From: Nitrospiraceae bacterium
Lineage (GTDB): Bacteria; Nitrospirota; Thermodesulfovibrionia; UBA6902
Assembly (NCBI GenBank): GCA_003599505.1
Contig: QZKO01000071.1
Coordinates: 1 to 35,921, forward strand
Reading direction: 5' to 3'
DNA length: 35,921 nucleotides
Shown here: positions 16,845-24,273 of the stretch, piece after piece
Layout of the letters: each line of letters begins with the position of its first letter
How positions within the stretch are numbered: the first letter of the stretch is position 1
Made by a program: the position numbers and the translations under genes
The notes under the pieces: model-generated
The model's database searches: none
What the model was told of the DNA's origin: nothing
What the model saw: the letters and a program-made list of their open reading frames with translations, nothing else

Positions 16845-17375
16845 ATGAATATTATGCTCCCGGGTCCCCATCCGGTGAAATTGTTCGTCGGGATGCTTTC
16901 ACAGGATGTCTCTCTTATAGAACATCTTGCTGAAACGCTTAAAAGTTTTTACGGCCCTTCGGACATGGAAAGTCCTGTCCTACCATGGGAACATACAAAA
17001 TATTATTCAAAGGAAATGGGAGCGGGACTGAAGAGGAAGTTTGTCTTTTTCAGGGACCTGATAAATCCGGGAGCCGTTTCAGAGATGAAACTCAAAACAA
17101 TCGAACTTGAAAAACAATTCCTTAATGAAAAGGGCGGAAGAAGGATAAACCTGGACCCCGGCTATATTGATTCAGCAAAAATCGTTCTTGTCTCAACCAA
17201 GGATTTTTCCCACAGAATTTATCTGAATAACGGCATTTACGGGGAAGTTACCCTTGTTTATTCAGGCAAGAATTATCAAATACTGCCGTATACCTATCCC
17301 GACTTCAGGACCGAAGAGTATTTTGAAATTTTCAGGAAAGCACGGGAGATTTATAAGGGGCAGGGGCAGGTTTAA
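16845..17375 (+). CDS. DUF4416 family protein
   Basis: Protein of 176 residues matching the DUF4416 pattern known from anaerobes: KLFVGMLSQ at the start, ESPVLPWEHTKYYSKEMG, RKFVFFRDLINPG, KLKTIELEKQF, GGRRINLDPGYID, VLVSTKDFSHRIYLNNGIYG and PYTYPDFRTEEY. It appears soluble with no signal peptide. The function is unknown. The last codons, GQGQV, come from a short GGGGCAG duplication near 17357. It converges on the BPL_N gene, with stops 9 bases apart. Confidence 0.85.
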   Translation: MNIMLPGPHPVKLFVGMLSQDVSLIEHLAETLKSFYGPSDMESPVLPWEHTKYYSKEMGAGLKRKFVFFRDLINPGAVSEMKLKTIELEKQFLNEKGGRRINLDPGYIDSAKIVLVSTKDFSHRIYLNNGIYGEVTLVYSGKNYQILPYTYPDFRTEEYFEIFRKAREIYKGQGQV

Positions 17376-17384
17376 AACCCGACC

Positions 17385-18785
17385 CTACGTCAGTAACAAA
17401 AACAGGAAGTTATCAATCTCATCAATCAATTCCTTGAACATGCCTCCATGGCTTTTTGCGTCTCCAAACAATTCCGTCCTGATTTTCCGAATCTCGGGAT
17501 CATCACATCGTTCGTAGGTTATATGCCCTTTCTGCATGGCCTGGCGTTCTAATATCAAAAGCCTTTTCGCTTTCACGATAAAAGGAATTAACAATTCTTC
17601 AACTTTCCTGAGCTTGTTGCCTGTGTTCTGTGTTCTGTGTTCTGTGTTCTGTGTTTCGAGTATTTCCGTAATTTCTCTTATCATAATATACAGTGTGCAA
17701 TACTCAAGCCCCCTCACACCCCGTCTCCATTGCATGAGCATGGAATTTCGCCTGAACCAGAGAAAGTTCCGCTCACCAAAGGAGATGAGGCCGGCTGCCG
17801 CGGTTTCGAGTTCAGAGAGTTCAGAGGTTAGAGTTTGGAGTTTGGAATTTACAATTTCGGATTTCGGATTTCGGATTTCGGATTTTAAAACTTCTGACTT
17901 CCGACTTCCGACTTCCGACTTCAAAAGATATTTCCATAAATTTCTCAAAACCTGCGGCCCGTTAATATCATCAGGCGTATCAAAATGGACAAGCGACAGA
18001 ATGACCTTCCCTCTGCCGTAACATCCTTCGACTACCGCCGGTTCATCTCTCAACCTTTTCGGATCGAGGTTTATGCCATAGACCTTTTCAAGCTCTTCCC
18101 AGTTGCCGTTGGCTTCAATATCTCCGGTATTTAAATCAGAGCTGAATGAATCAGGAAGCGCTTTGCCATAGGTTGCAAGGACCTTTATGCCGCTCTCATC
18201 AATTAAGAACTGCGAGGGCCACCAGGCGTGGAAAATCAGTGACGAGTGACAAGTGACAAGTGATAAGTCTTTTGAATTTTGAATCTTGAATTGTGAATTT
18301 TCCTTATCTTGCCCCTTGCCCCTTGCCCCTTGCCCCTGTGTTAACCACATCGGGTGTTCATTCACATTAAGACATATCCTTCCGCTGAAGCTCGGCACCC
18401 TTTCTTTTGTAGGTTTTCGCTTAAGATCCAGAAGGCCGATACCGTCAAGCGTCGCAAGCCCGGCGCCGCCGCAAAAGCCGAGATAACTGCCGCCGGTTTT
18501 TACAAACTCCCTTATCGCTTCCGCTCCTTTATCACCCAGCGCTTTTTTTTTGTTCGACGCCCACCCGCCCGGGACAAAGAGCATGCTGTAATTTTTCAGG
18601 GTCCCTGATTGAATATCTTCTGAACGGACCAGATCAAAGGGCAGGTTCATATTTCGTAATGCTTTGTATGCCATGACCCCCCAGAGGGTCGATTCGTCCC
18701 AAAGAAAGGCTACGCTTTTCTCAATTTCGGATTTCGGATTTCGGATTTCGGATTTTAAAAATTCAGATCTTGAATTTTTTTTCAT
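17385..18785 (-). CDS. BPL_N-domain (class I glutamine amidotransferase-like) protein at the end of the B12 operon
   Basis: Protein of 466 residues. The first 26 residues come from heptamer repeats (FLKSEIRNPKSEIEK). A glutamine-amidotransferase-like domain as in the N-terminal part of yeast biotin-protein ligase follows: VAFLWDESTLWGVMAYKAL, LFVPGGWASNKKKAL and the nucleophile elbow GSYLGFCGGAGLATLDG. The domain resumes after repeat inserts with IFHAWWPSQFLIDESGIKVL and EPAVVEGCYGRGKVILSLVHFD. A helical C-terminal domain follows. No biotin ligase domain is present. It overlaps the cbiG-cbiH gene by 23 bases, with GAGGGGAT before the ATG, so it is translationally coupled to B12 synthesis. Its role there is unknown; a processing or amidation step is only a guess. 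Confidence 0.75.
   Translation of the reverse strand: MKKNSRSEFLKSEIRNPKSEIEKSVAFLWDESTLWGVMAYKALRNMNLPFDLVRSEDIQSGTLKNYSMLFVPGGWASNKKKALGDKGAEAIREFVKTGGSYLGFCGGAGLATLDGIGLLDLKRKPTKERVPSFSGRICLNVNEHPMWLTQGQGARGKGQDKENSQFKIQNSKDLSLVTCHSSLIFHAWWPSQFLIDESGIKVLATYGKALPDSFSSDLNTGDIEANGNWEELEKVYGINLDPKRLRDEPAVVEGCYGRGKVILSLVHFDTPDDINGPQVLRNLWKYLLKSEVGSRKSEVLKSEIRNPKSEIVNSKLQTLTSELSELETAAAGLISFGERNFLWFRRNSMLMQWRRGVRGLEYCTLYIMIREITEILETQNTEHRTQNTGNKLRKVEELLIPFIVKAKRLLILERQAMQKGHITYERCDDPEIRKIRTELFGDAKSHGGMFKELIDEIDNFLFLLLT
17621..17655. repeat. Heptamer array CTGTGTT
   Basis: Five exact copies of CTGTGTT. Encodes TQNTEHRTQNTG in the BPL_N protein's helical domain. A variant recurs at 27086-27117 at the end of cbiO. 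Confidence 0.9.
17803..17922. repeat. Chain of heptamer arrays in the BPL_N gene
   Basis: Degenerate AGTTCAG/AGTTTGG units are followed by ATTTCGG x4 (17853-17884) and then ACTTCCG x4 (17890-17922). They encode SEVGSRKSEVLKSEI and NPKSEIVNSKLQTL in tandem, an insert of about 40 residues. Confidence 0.88.
18238..18340. repeat. Composite repeat module, copy A
   Basis: GTGACAA-type heptamers (18242-18268), then TTTTGAA-type units (18270-18303), then TTGCCCC x4 (18309-18338). The same order recurs at 19196-19320 in the next gene. Encodes GQGARGKGQDKENS, QFKIQNSKD and LSLVTCHSSL. Confidence 0.88.
18724..18755. repeat. Heptamer array ATTTCGG at the start of the BPL_N gene
   Basis: Four and a half copies, identical in unit to the array at 17853-17884 of the same gene. 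It forms the N-terminal extension KSEIRNPKSEIEK. Confidence 0.88.
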
Positions 18786-20700
18786 ATCCCCTCGGCGTTA
18801 TCATCCTGTTATTCCATACAACCGTTTGTGAATTGCCGATTATCACGGTTGTCTGCATATCTATGCAGTGAGCAAGCATATTTTTGAGATCTGTAATGAT
18901 TATCTCTTCGTTCTCCCTCATCGCGCCCTTGACTATTCCGACAGGCGTTTGAGGGCTTCTCTCTTTCAAGATTATTTTCTGGGCCTTATGAATGTGTTCA
19001 GGTCTCCCCTTGCTTTTAGGATTATACAGGGCAATGACAAAGTCTGCCTTTGCCGCGGCCTTCAGCCTTTTCTCGATAACGTTCCAGGGAGTGAGCCTGT
19101 CTGAAAGACTTATGGACGCAAAGTCATGCATAAGCGGAGCGCCGAGGCGCGCAGCACAGGCGTTAAGCGCGGATATGCCGGGGATGACTTCGACAGAAAG
19201 TGGCAAGTGACAAGTGGCAAGTGACAAGTTTTTTGAATTTTGTCCCGACTTATTCGGGATGAATTTTGAATTTTCCTTTTCTTGCCCCTTGCCCCTTGCC
19301 CCTTGCCCCTTCAGCAGTTCAAACACCAATCCCGCCATCGCATATATACCCGGATCACCACCGCTGATAATGGAGACTGTTTTGCCGGACAGCGCAAGTT
19401 CAACCGCTTTCCCGCACCTGTCAACTTCCTGCGTCATGCCGGTTGAAACGATCTCCTTGTCCTTAATCAGGTCTTCTATTAAATCAAGGTATGTCCCATA
19501 TCCAACGATAACGTCCGATTCCCTGATAGCTTCCTGCGCGCGCGGCGTGATGTGTTTAATGCCTCCCGGTCCCGTCCCGACTATATAGAGTTTAGAGTTA
19601 TGAGTTATGAGGTTAGAGGCTTTATGATACTTAACTCTTAACTCTTGACTCTTAACTCTTTCTGCCACTGCCACCGTTACATTCCCTCTTTTTTGTTTTT
19701 TCACAATCAATGTATCAGCTCCTGCAGCAAGCAAAGCCGCAGGCTCAGCAACTGCATAAGCGCCTGTTGCCTTGAACGCGGCATTAGAAAGGCTGATTGC
19801 TGATTGCCGACGGCTGAATGCTGAATTAAGTTCATCAGGAGTAAATATACTAATCCCAAGATCGTATTTTTTAGCAAAGGCGATTAACCCGGGTTCATTC
19901 CCCTTTTTGTCAATAGTTGCGATGGAATGAATGGAAGCGAAAGCAAGGTTGTGTTCGCCCAGGGTCTTTTTAACTGCATCCTCAATCTCATCTGCTGAGG
20001 TCCTGCTGTTACATCCGATGCCGATGACAAGATTTACAGGACGCAGATAGAGTTTTGAGTTTTGAGTTTTGAGTTTTGAATCTTTATTGGCAATAACCAT
20101 ATCTGCCGGTTTCGGATTATTGACCTGTAAAAATTCTTTGGGCAGGGTCAATTCATGAATTGCCCCTGCATCTGCATATACTTTCAAAACACCTTTATTG
20201 ATAAGTTTTGTGGCAATCTTCGGAATGAGCTTCCAATTCTCAATAACAAGGTTGTTCTCTCTTGCCCACAAATCAATTGATGGTAAATTGTTTATATCCG
20301 ACGCCGTGGTAATCACTGCATCTCCTTTCAGAAAACCTGCAATGTCTTTCGCAATCTTGTTTGCCCCGCCGAGATGACCGCTCAGAAGGCTGACGGCATA
20401 TCGGCCTTTTTCATCAACTACGACGACAGCCGGATCGTTTTTTTTGTCTTTTATCAGGTTTGCTATCGTCCTTACTATAATACCTGCAGCCATGATGAAG
20501 ATGAGACTTTTGCATTTGTTCCATTGTAGGGGCAATTCATGAATTACCCCTGCGGATGTAAATTTTACAATCCGCGCATCGGGATAAATCTTCGATATTC
20601 TTTGCGCAAGCCTGAAGCCGTTATCCGTTATATAATAAATTGCTGTTTTTTTCTTCTTGCCCCTTGCCCCTTGCCTCTTGCCCCTATTTTCTAAACCCAT
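18763..20700 (-). CDS. cbiGH: CbiG-CbiH fusion: cobalt-precorrin-5A hydrolase and precorrin-3B C17-methyltransferase
   Basis: Two consecutive activities of anaerobic corrin synthesis in one 645-residue chain. CbiG (to about residue 365) opens the ring by removing acetaldehyde; seen are IFIMAAGIIVRTIANLI, LLSGHLGGANKIA, LVIGIGCNSRTSADEI and the C-terminal GAYAVAEPAALLAAG. CbiH/CobJ follows with the methylase motifs IVGTGPGGIKHITPRAQEAI, VVGYGTYLDLIE, ISGGDPGIYAMAGLV, VIPGISALNACAARLGAPL and FVIALYNPKS. The ATG at 20700 is chosen since it has AAGGAA upstream and overlaps cbiF by 17 bases. Several repeat inserts are translated, including two 28-bp palindromes in CbiG (AGVIHELPLQ, AGAIHELTLP) and a 100-bp composite in CbiH. 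CbiH normally acts before CbiF and CbiG after it. Confidence 0.93.
   Translation of the reverse strand: MGLENRGKRQGARGKKKKTAIYYITDNGFRLAQRISKIYPDARIVKFTSAGVIHELPLQWNKCKSLIFIMAAGIIVRTIANLIKDKKNDPAVVVVDEKGRYAVSLLSGHLGGANKIAKDIAGFLKGDAVITTASDINNLPSIDLWARENNLVIENWKLIPKIATKLINKGVLKVYADAGAIHELTLPKEFLQVNNPKPADMVIANKDSKLKTQNSKLYLRPVNLVIGIGCNSRTSADEIEDAVKKTLGEHNLAFASIHSIATIDKKGNEPGLIAFAKKYDLGISIFTPDELNSAFSRRQSAISLSNAAFKATGAYAVAEPAALLAAGADTLIVKKQKRGNVTVAVAERVKSQELRVKYHKASNLITHNSKLYIVGTGPGGIKHITPRAQEAIRESDVIVGYGTYLDLIEDLIKDKEIVSTGMTQEVDRCGKAVELALSGKTVSIISGGDPGIYAMAGLVFELLKGQGARGKGQEKENSKFIPNKSGQNSKNLSLATCHLPLSVEVIPGISALNACAARLGAPLMHDFASISLSDRLTPWNVIEKRLKAAAKADFVIALYNPKSKGRPEHIHKAQKIILKERSPQTPVGIVKGAMRENEEIIITDLKNMLAHCIDMQTTVIIGNSQTVVWNNRMITPRGYEKKFKI
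19196..19320. repeat. Composite repeat module, copy B
   Basis: GTGACAA/GTGGCAA heptamers (19198-19229), TTTTGAA units interrupted by a TCCCGA...TCGGGA hairpin (19243-19260), then TTGCCCC x4 (19284-19315). It lies in the CbiH part of the fusion and has the same order and orientation as copy A, with the hairpin as an extra insert. Confidence 0.88.
19585..19662. repeat. Heptamer arrays AGAGTTA / TTAACTC in cbiGH
   Basis: AGTTATG-type units, then TTAACTC/TTGACTC units, in opposite orientations around a short spacer. They encode the linker between CbiG and CbiH (VKSQELRVKYHK and ITHNSKLY), a place where inserts should be harmless. Confidence 0.8.
20046..20082. repeat. Heptamer array AGTTTTG in cbiG
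   Basis: About five copies of AGTTTTG. Encodes SKLKTQNSKLYL inside CbiG. Confidence 0.85.
20142..20169. repeat. 28-bp palindromic element in cbiG (first)
   Basis: Arms GCAGGGTCAATTCA and TGAATTGCCCCTGC. Translated as AGAIHELTLP. Confidence 0.88.
20526..20553. repeat. 28-bp palindromic element in cbiG (second)
   Basis: Arms GTAGGGGCAATTCA and TGAATTACCCCTGC. Translated as AGVIHELPLQ near the CbiG N-terminus. Confidence 0.88.
20656..20687. repeat. Heptamer array TTGCCCC at the start of cbiGH
   Basis: About four copies. Forms the N-terminal RGKRQGARGKKK of CbiG and ends at the stop of cbiF. Confidence 0.88.
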
Positions 20701-21448
20701 GCCTGAATTCCTTGTGATAAAGTCTTGATTCTTTTCCAAGCGCCGCTTCCGATGCCCTAAGAGCTTCCCCGACATAAATCAATGCGGTCTTTCGAATATC
20801 GGCTGTCTTAACTTTTTCCTCAATGTCTCTCAACGTCCCTCTCACGATTTTCTGCCCAGGCCATGAAACCTTCTCAATCACTGCAACAGGTGTATCCTCA
20901 GGATAGCCTTTCAGCAGCTCATCCCTCACTTTCGCAATCATCCCGACGCTCAGGAAAATCACCAATGACGCGCCATGTTTTGCAAGCTCCCCAAGACATT
21001 CTTTCTCCGGCACAGGAGTCCTGCCTTCCATACGTGTAAAAATAACCGTCTGGCTTATCTCGGGAATTGTAAGTTCCTGGCCTAACAGCGCGGCCCCTGC
21101 AGTCGCGGAGGACACCCCTGGAATTACCTCATATCTGATATTAAGTTCACGAAGTCTCTCTATCTGCTCGGATATGGCGCTGTAGAAGGCCGGGTCGCCT
21201 GTATGAAGACGGGCGACCTTTTTCCCGTTTTCAACAGATACCTTGACGATATTAATTACCTCATCAAGCGTCATCCCCGCTGAATCGTAAACCGCCGCTT
21301 TAATGCCGTCAAGCAACCGGGGGTTCACAAGACTCCCGGCGTAAATAACCACATCGGCTTCATCAAGAAGCCTTCTGCCTTTGAGGGTGATCAATTCGGG
21401 ATCCCCGGGGCCGGCGCCGATGAAACAGACCATAGCCTGCTCAGACAT
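20684..21448 (-). CDS. cbiF: Cobalt-precorrin-4 C11-methyltransferase
   Basis: SAM-dependent methylation of C11 in the corrin ring. The 254-residue protein starts at ATG 21448, 8 bases inside the end of the HD gene, with AAAGG upstream. Motifs: VCFIGAGPGDPELITLKG, VVIYAGSLVNPRLL (the CbiF/CobM signature), ARLHTGDPAFYSAISEQ, YEVIPGVSSATAGAALLG and FLSVGMI. The C-terminus lacks inserts. It is the only methylase of this cluster without an embedded repeat, apart from the overlap region. It lies between the HD phosphohydrolase and cbiGH in an overlapping operon. Confidence 0.96.
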   Translation of the reverse strand: MSEQAMVCFIGAGPGDPELITLKGRRLLDEADVVIYAGSLVNPRLLDGIKAAVYDSAGMTLDEVINIVKVSVENGKKVARLHTGDPAFYSAISEQIERLRELNIRYEVIPGVSSATAGAALLGQELTIPEISQTVIFTRMEGRTPVPEKECLGELAKHGASLVIFLSVGMIAKVRDELLKGYPEDTPVAVIEKVSWPGQKIVRGTLRDIEEKVKTADIRKTALIYVGEALRASEAALGKESRLYHKEFRHGFRK

Positions 21449-22226
21449 TTTGCAGCCTTTCTGAAACATACCGGTTTATCACCTCTAACGCTTTAAGTAT
21501 TTCTTCTGTCCGGGGCAGTTTGTCCGCAATCTTGCTGATGTAATCTTTTTCATGCAGCAGCCTGATTGACTCTCTGAAATGCATGTCAAAAAGCCAGGAC
21601 AGCTTCATAAGCCTGAAATCGTTTTCCGTCCGGATATCCGAGTAGCTCGCAACTTTGCGGTTCATAATACATGAAAGCATGACCCCGGAATATCCCGGAC
21701 TGTCCGGCACTCCAAAGGCAGTAGCGGACGCCCTGTCTTTTGCCGGGCTTTCGTAGTATTCGATGAAAACACGATAGATATCAACCTTGTCAGCATCCCT
21801 GATCAGCTTCAGGAACAGGAGGACATCATCAGGAACATTCGGGATTGCAAAGGCGTTATGAAACTTCACGGCTTCAATTATTAATTGCCGCTCATTTTCA
21901 GGAAGGTCGCGTAAAACATTTTTCTCTGCCAGGATTTTTGAGCCCAGGAGACCGTGATTTACAGAATCCGCGTCTCTGAAGGTTTTATATTCGGCGTATT
22001 GAGAAAAGCGGCCTACATCGTGAAACAGCGCCACTGTCTCGGCAACTTTTATCTGATTGTCGCTAAGAGTTGAAGCCTTCGCTATCCTGACGATGTTCCC
22101 GCATACGTTGTGAGTATGCACAACTTTGAGTATTATGTTCTTCCGGTCCTCTTCATTCATCGAATAGAACAGCCTTGTATAATCAGCAAACCATTTTTTC
22201 AGATAAATCAGATCGGCCTCTGTCAT
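21441..22226 (-). CDS. HD-domain phosphohydrolase inside the cobalamin operon
   Basis: Protein of 261 residues of the HD superfamily (metal-dependent phosphohydrolases). The metal motif is visible: His in VVHTHNVCGN, His-Asp in VALFHDVGRFSQY, further His in NHGLLGSKIL and KFHNAF, and the final Asp in IRDADKVDIYRV. No signal peptide or membrane segment. It overlaps cbiL by four bases (ATGA) and cbiF by eight, so it is made together with the corrin methylases. The family acts on nucleotides or phosphate esters; the substrate here is unknown. The window lacks an alpha-ribazole phosphatase, so a role there or in removal of damaged intermediates can be imagined, but nothing in the sequence proves it. 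Confidence 0.85.
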   Translation of the reverse strand: MTEADLIYLKKWFADYTRLFYSMNEEDRKNIILKVVHTHNVCGNIVRIAKASTLSDNQIKVAETVALFHDVGRFSQYAEYKTFRDADSVNHGLLGSKILAEKNVLRDLPENERQLIIEAVKFHNAFAIPNVPDDVLLFLKLIRDADKVDIYRVFIEYYESPAKDRASATAFGVPDSPGYSGVMLSCIMNRKVASYSDIRTENDFRLMKLSWLFDMHFRESIRLLHEKDYISKIADKLPRTEEILKALEVINRYVSERLQNV

Positions 22227-22978
22227 TTTTTTACAATCACCATTGAAAAGTAGTTTAAATCTTCAGGTCCTGCGTCTCTGATATTATGAAATACCTTTTC
22301 ATCATCCATGCCGGCACGGGAGATGTACGCTGCCCTGTCGAGCAAGTCCATCTCATCGAGCAACTTCACAACCTCATCAAATACTTTATGCACCTTCATA
22401 AGCACAACCGTATCAAATGTCTCTAACGCCGATCTGAGGTCGCCCATATAATTTGCCGGCAGTATGGCAATCTTCTCATCTGCAAGCCCGAGGGATATTT
22501 TCGCGCTTGCAGCGGATGAGGTGATGGATGAAACGCCCGGTAAAATTTCTGTATTCAAACCCGGATGAAGGGTATTAAGCTTATCATACAAATAATAAAA
22601 CGTGCTGTAGATTGCAGGGTCCCCGAGAGTGAGAAAGGCAACGTCGCTTCCTTTTCTGAGCCTGTTCAGGATGGTTTCTGCTATTTCATTCCATTTATTG
22701 TTCAGCTCGTCTTTTTCTTCTGCCCCCTGTCTTTCTTGCCACTTGCCACTTGCCCCTTGCCCCTGTTTTTTTGTTTTTCTCATCGGAAAATGCGCCTCAA
22801 TAATCTCCTTGCCGTCGAGAGGAACCGCTCTCTCAACAATCGACAGGGCAAGGCTGCTGCCTTCTTCCCTTCCTTTGGGGACGCAAATCACCGGAGACTC
22901 CTTAATAATCCTTACGGCCTTGAGCGTCAAAAGCTCAGGGTCTCCCGGGCCGACGCCTATGACGTATAATTTACCCAT
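22223..22978 (-). CDS. cbiL: Cobalt-precorrin-2 C20-methyltransferase
   Basis: SAM-dependent C20 methylation of (cobalt-)factor II/precorrin-2, the first methylation after cobalt insertion. 251 residues. Motifs: LYVIGVGPGDPELLTLKAVR, VICVPKGREEGSSLA, VAFLTLGDPAIYSTFYYLY, TEILPGVSSITSSAASA and VVLMKVHKVFDEV. A heptamer array (22735-22765) adds QGQGASGKWQER in the variable region near residue 75. AGAGG precedes the ATG, which lies 22 bases inside the end of cbiET. Confidence 0.95.
   Translation of the reverse strand: MGKLYVIGVGPGDPELLTLKAVRIIKESPVICVPKGREEGSSLALSIVERAVPLDGKEIIEAHFPMRKTKKQGQGASGKWQERQGAEEKDELNNKWNEIAETILNRLRKGSDVAFLTLGDPAIYSTFYYLYDKLNTLHPGLNTEILPGVSSITSSAASAKISLGLADEKIAILPANYMGDLRSALETFDTVVLMKVHKVFDEVVKLLDEMDLLDRAAYISRAGMDDEKVFHNIRDAGPEDLNYFSMVIVKK
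22735..22765. repeat. Heptamer array TTGCCAC / TTGCCCC in cbiL
   Basis: About four copies, mixing TTGCCAC and TTGCCCC units. Encodes QGQGASGKWQER. Confidence 0.85.
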
Positions 22979-24273
22979 TTGCCTCTTACCCCTGTTATTA
23001 CAAACACCGGGTTCAGCGCGCTCATGTGTCGTTTATTGCCGACCGTCTTCGAGCGTGAAACCGATACCTCGCTTATTTCGATTATGAAACTGTTCTTTTC
23101 AAGACTCCGGACTGCCTCATTCAGTGTTTCAATTGTGGTTGCGTTTATAACAACAATGCCTGAACCCATCTTTCCGGAAATCAGGTCCACAATCGCATCC
23201 ATCCTCCCTCCGCTGCCGCCGATAAAGACCCTGTCCGGAGACGGCAAGGCCTTCAATGCCTCCGGCGCCTCTCCTTTTACAACCTCGATATTTGTGATAT
23301 TGAATCGGTTTATGTTTACAGCAATGTTATTAATCTGTTCTTCATCTTTTTCAACCGTAAAGACCTTAATGCCGTGAGAAAGCCGCGCGGCCTCAACAGA
23401 TACGGAACCGGAACCGGCTCCGATGTCCCAAAACACGCCTTTTTGCGGCAGCCTCAATTTATGTATCGTAACCGCCCGCACTTCGTCTTTGGTTATCAAT
23501 CCTTTTGTGTGCTGGATCTCGTCTTCTTTGAGACCGAAGGCGTGTAGGGGCAATTCATGAATTGCCCCTACGGCGCTGTTGCACTGTTGCGCTGTTGTAT
23601 CCTTTATTATCACCACATTCGGGTCTGCAAACGACATCCCGGCAATTTCCTCCGGCGCTCCCTCCGTAATTTTTTCATCAGGGTAACCGAGCTTCTCGCA
23701 AACATACATGACGATTGACAATTGATGATTGACGATCGACGATTTAATAACTCCTGCAATCTTGGCCGGGTTATTCACTTTATCAGTCAAAATTGCAATC
23801 TTGTCATGTTCGGCGAGCAACGATGGGATATCATCCAATTCATGCTCAAGCTTTCTCCTTTTTGCCGGGTCAGGGCCTCCGTGAAGGCTTATGAGGAGGG
23901 CATTTTGTGATGACTCCCTTATCCTTGAAAACGCTACCTGTAAGCTTGACAGGTCGGGATAAATTTCAACCGCGTCCCTGCCGAGTCTTTCTATGACCAG
24001 CCGACCAATGCCGAAAAACATCGGGTCGCCTGCACCCAGAAGGGCTATCTTCTTTTCTCTGTAATTGTCCCTGATATAATCCAGCATTTCATAAACGCTT
24101 TTGTGCACAATTACCTTATCCTTTACCGCAGCATACTCACTATAGTCCCTGAACACATCAAGAAGTCTGTTATTGGCGAGGACTACATCCGACGCAAACA
24201 GGGCGTCCGCTGCCTTCCTTTCAAGGGGCCTGAAGCCGATTCCTATAACATGGACCTTATTCACTGCTTGCAA
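22957..24273 (-). CDS. cbiET: CbiE-CbiT fusion: precorrin-6B C5,15-methyltransferase and C12 decarboxylase
   Basis: 438-residue fusion (CobL type). The CbiE part, residues 1 to about 215, has VHVIGIGFRPLE, VVLANNRLLDVF, ALLGAGDPMFFGIGRLV and VEIYPDLSSLQVAFSRI. The CbiT part, from about 235, has the SAM site VFWDIGAGSGSVSVEAARL, VFTVEKDEEQINNI, PDRVFIGGSGGRMDAIV and GIVVINATTIETL. The start is a TTG at 24273 with AAGGAGAGATAA upstream; a GTG three codons later is possible. Two inserts are translated: a heptamer array giving SSIVNHQLSIVM and a 28-bp palindrome giving VGAIHELPLH in the linker between the two domains. It overlaps cbiD by 17 bases. Confidence 0.95.
   Translation of the reverse strand: MQAVNKVHVIGIGFRPLERKAADALFASDVVLANNRLLDVFRDYSEYAAVKDKVIVHKSVYEMLDYIRDNYREKKIALLGAGDPMFFGIGRLVIERLGRDAVEIYPDLSSLQVAFSRIRESSQNALLISLHGGPDPAKRRKLEHELDDIPSLLAEHDKIAILTDKVNNPAKIAGVIKSSIVNHQLSIVMYVCEKLGYPDEKITEGAPEEIAGMSFADPNVVIIKDTTAQQCNSAVGAIHELPLHAFGLKEDEIQHTKGLITKDEVRAVTIHKLRLPQKGVFWDIGAGSGSVSVEAARLSHGIKVFTVEKDEEQINNIAVNINRFNITNIEVVKGEAPEALKALPSPDRVFIGGSGGRMDAIVDLISGKMGSGIVVINATTIETLNEAVRSLEKNSFIIEISEVSVSRSKTVGNKRHMSALNPVFVITGVRGKWVNYTS
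23544..23571. repeat. 28-bp palindromic element in cbiET
   Basis: Perfect palindrome with arms GTAGGGGCAATTCA and TGAATTGCCCCTAC. Translated as VGAIHELPLH in the CbiE-CbiT linker. Confidence 0.92.
23709..23743. repeat. Heptamer array GACGATT/GACAATT in cbiE
   Basis: About five degenerate copies. Encodes SSIVNHQLSIVM. Confidence 0.75.

Noticed and set aside
17621-18340. CRISPR array
   Set aside because: Units are 7 bp without spacers, the arrays are translated in frame, and no cas genes are present.
20684-20775. Start of cbiGH at 20775
   Set aside because: It would overlap cbiF by more than 90 bases; the ATG at 20700 has AAGGAA upstream and needs only a 17-base overlap.
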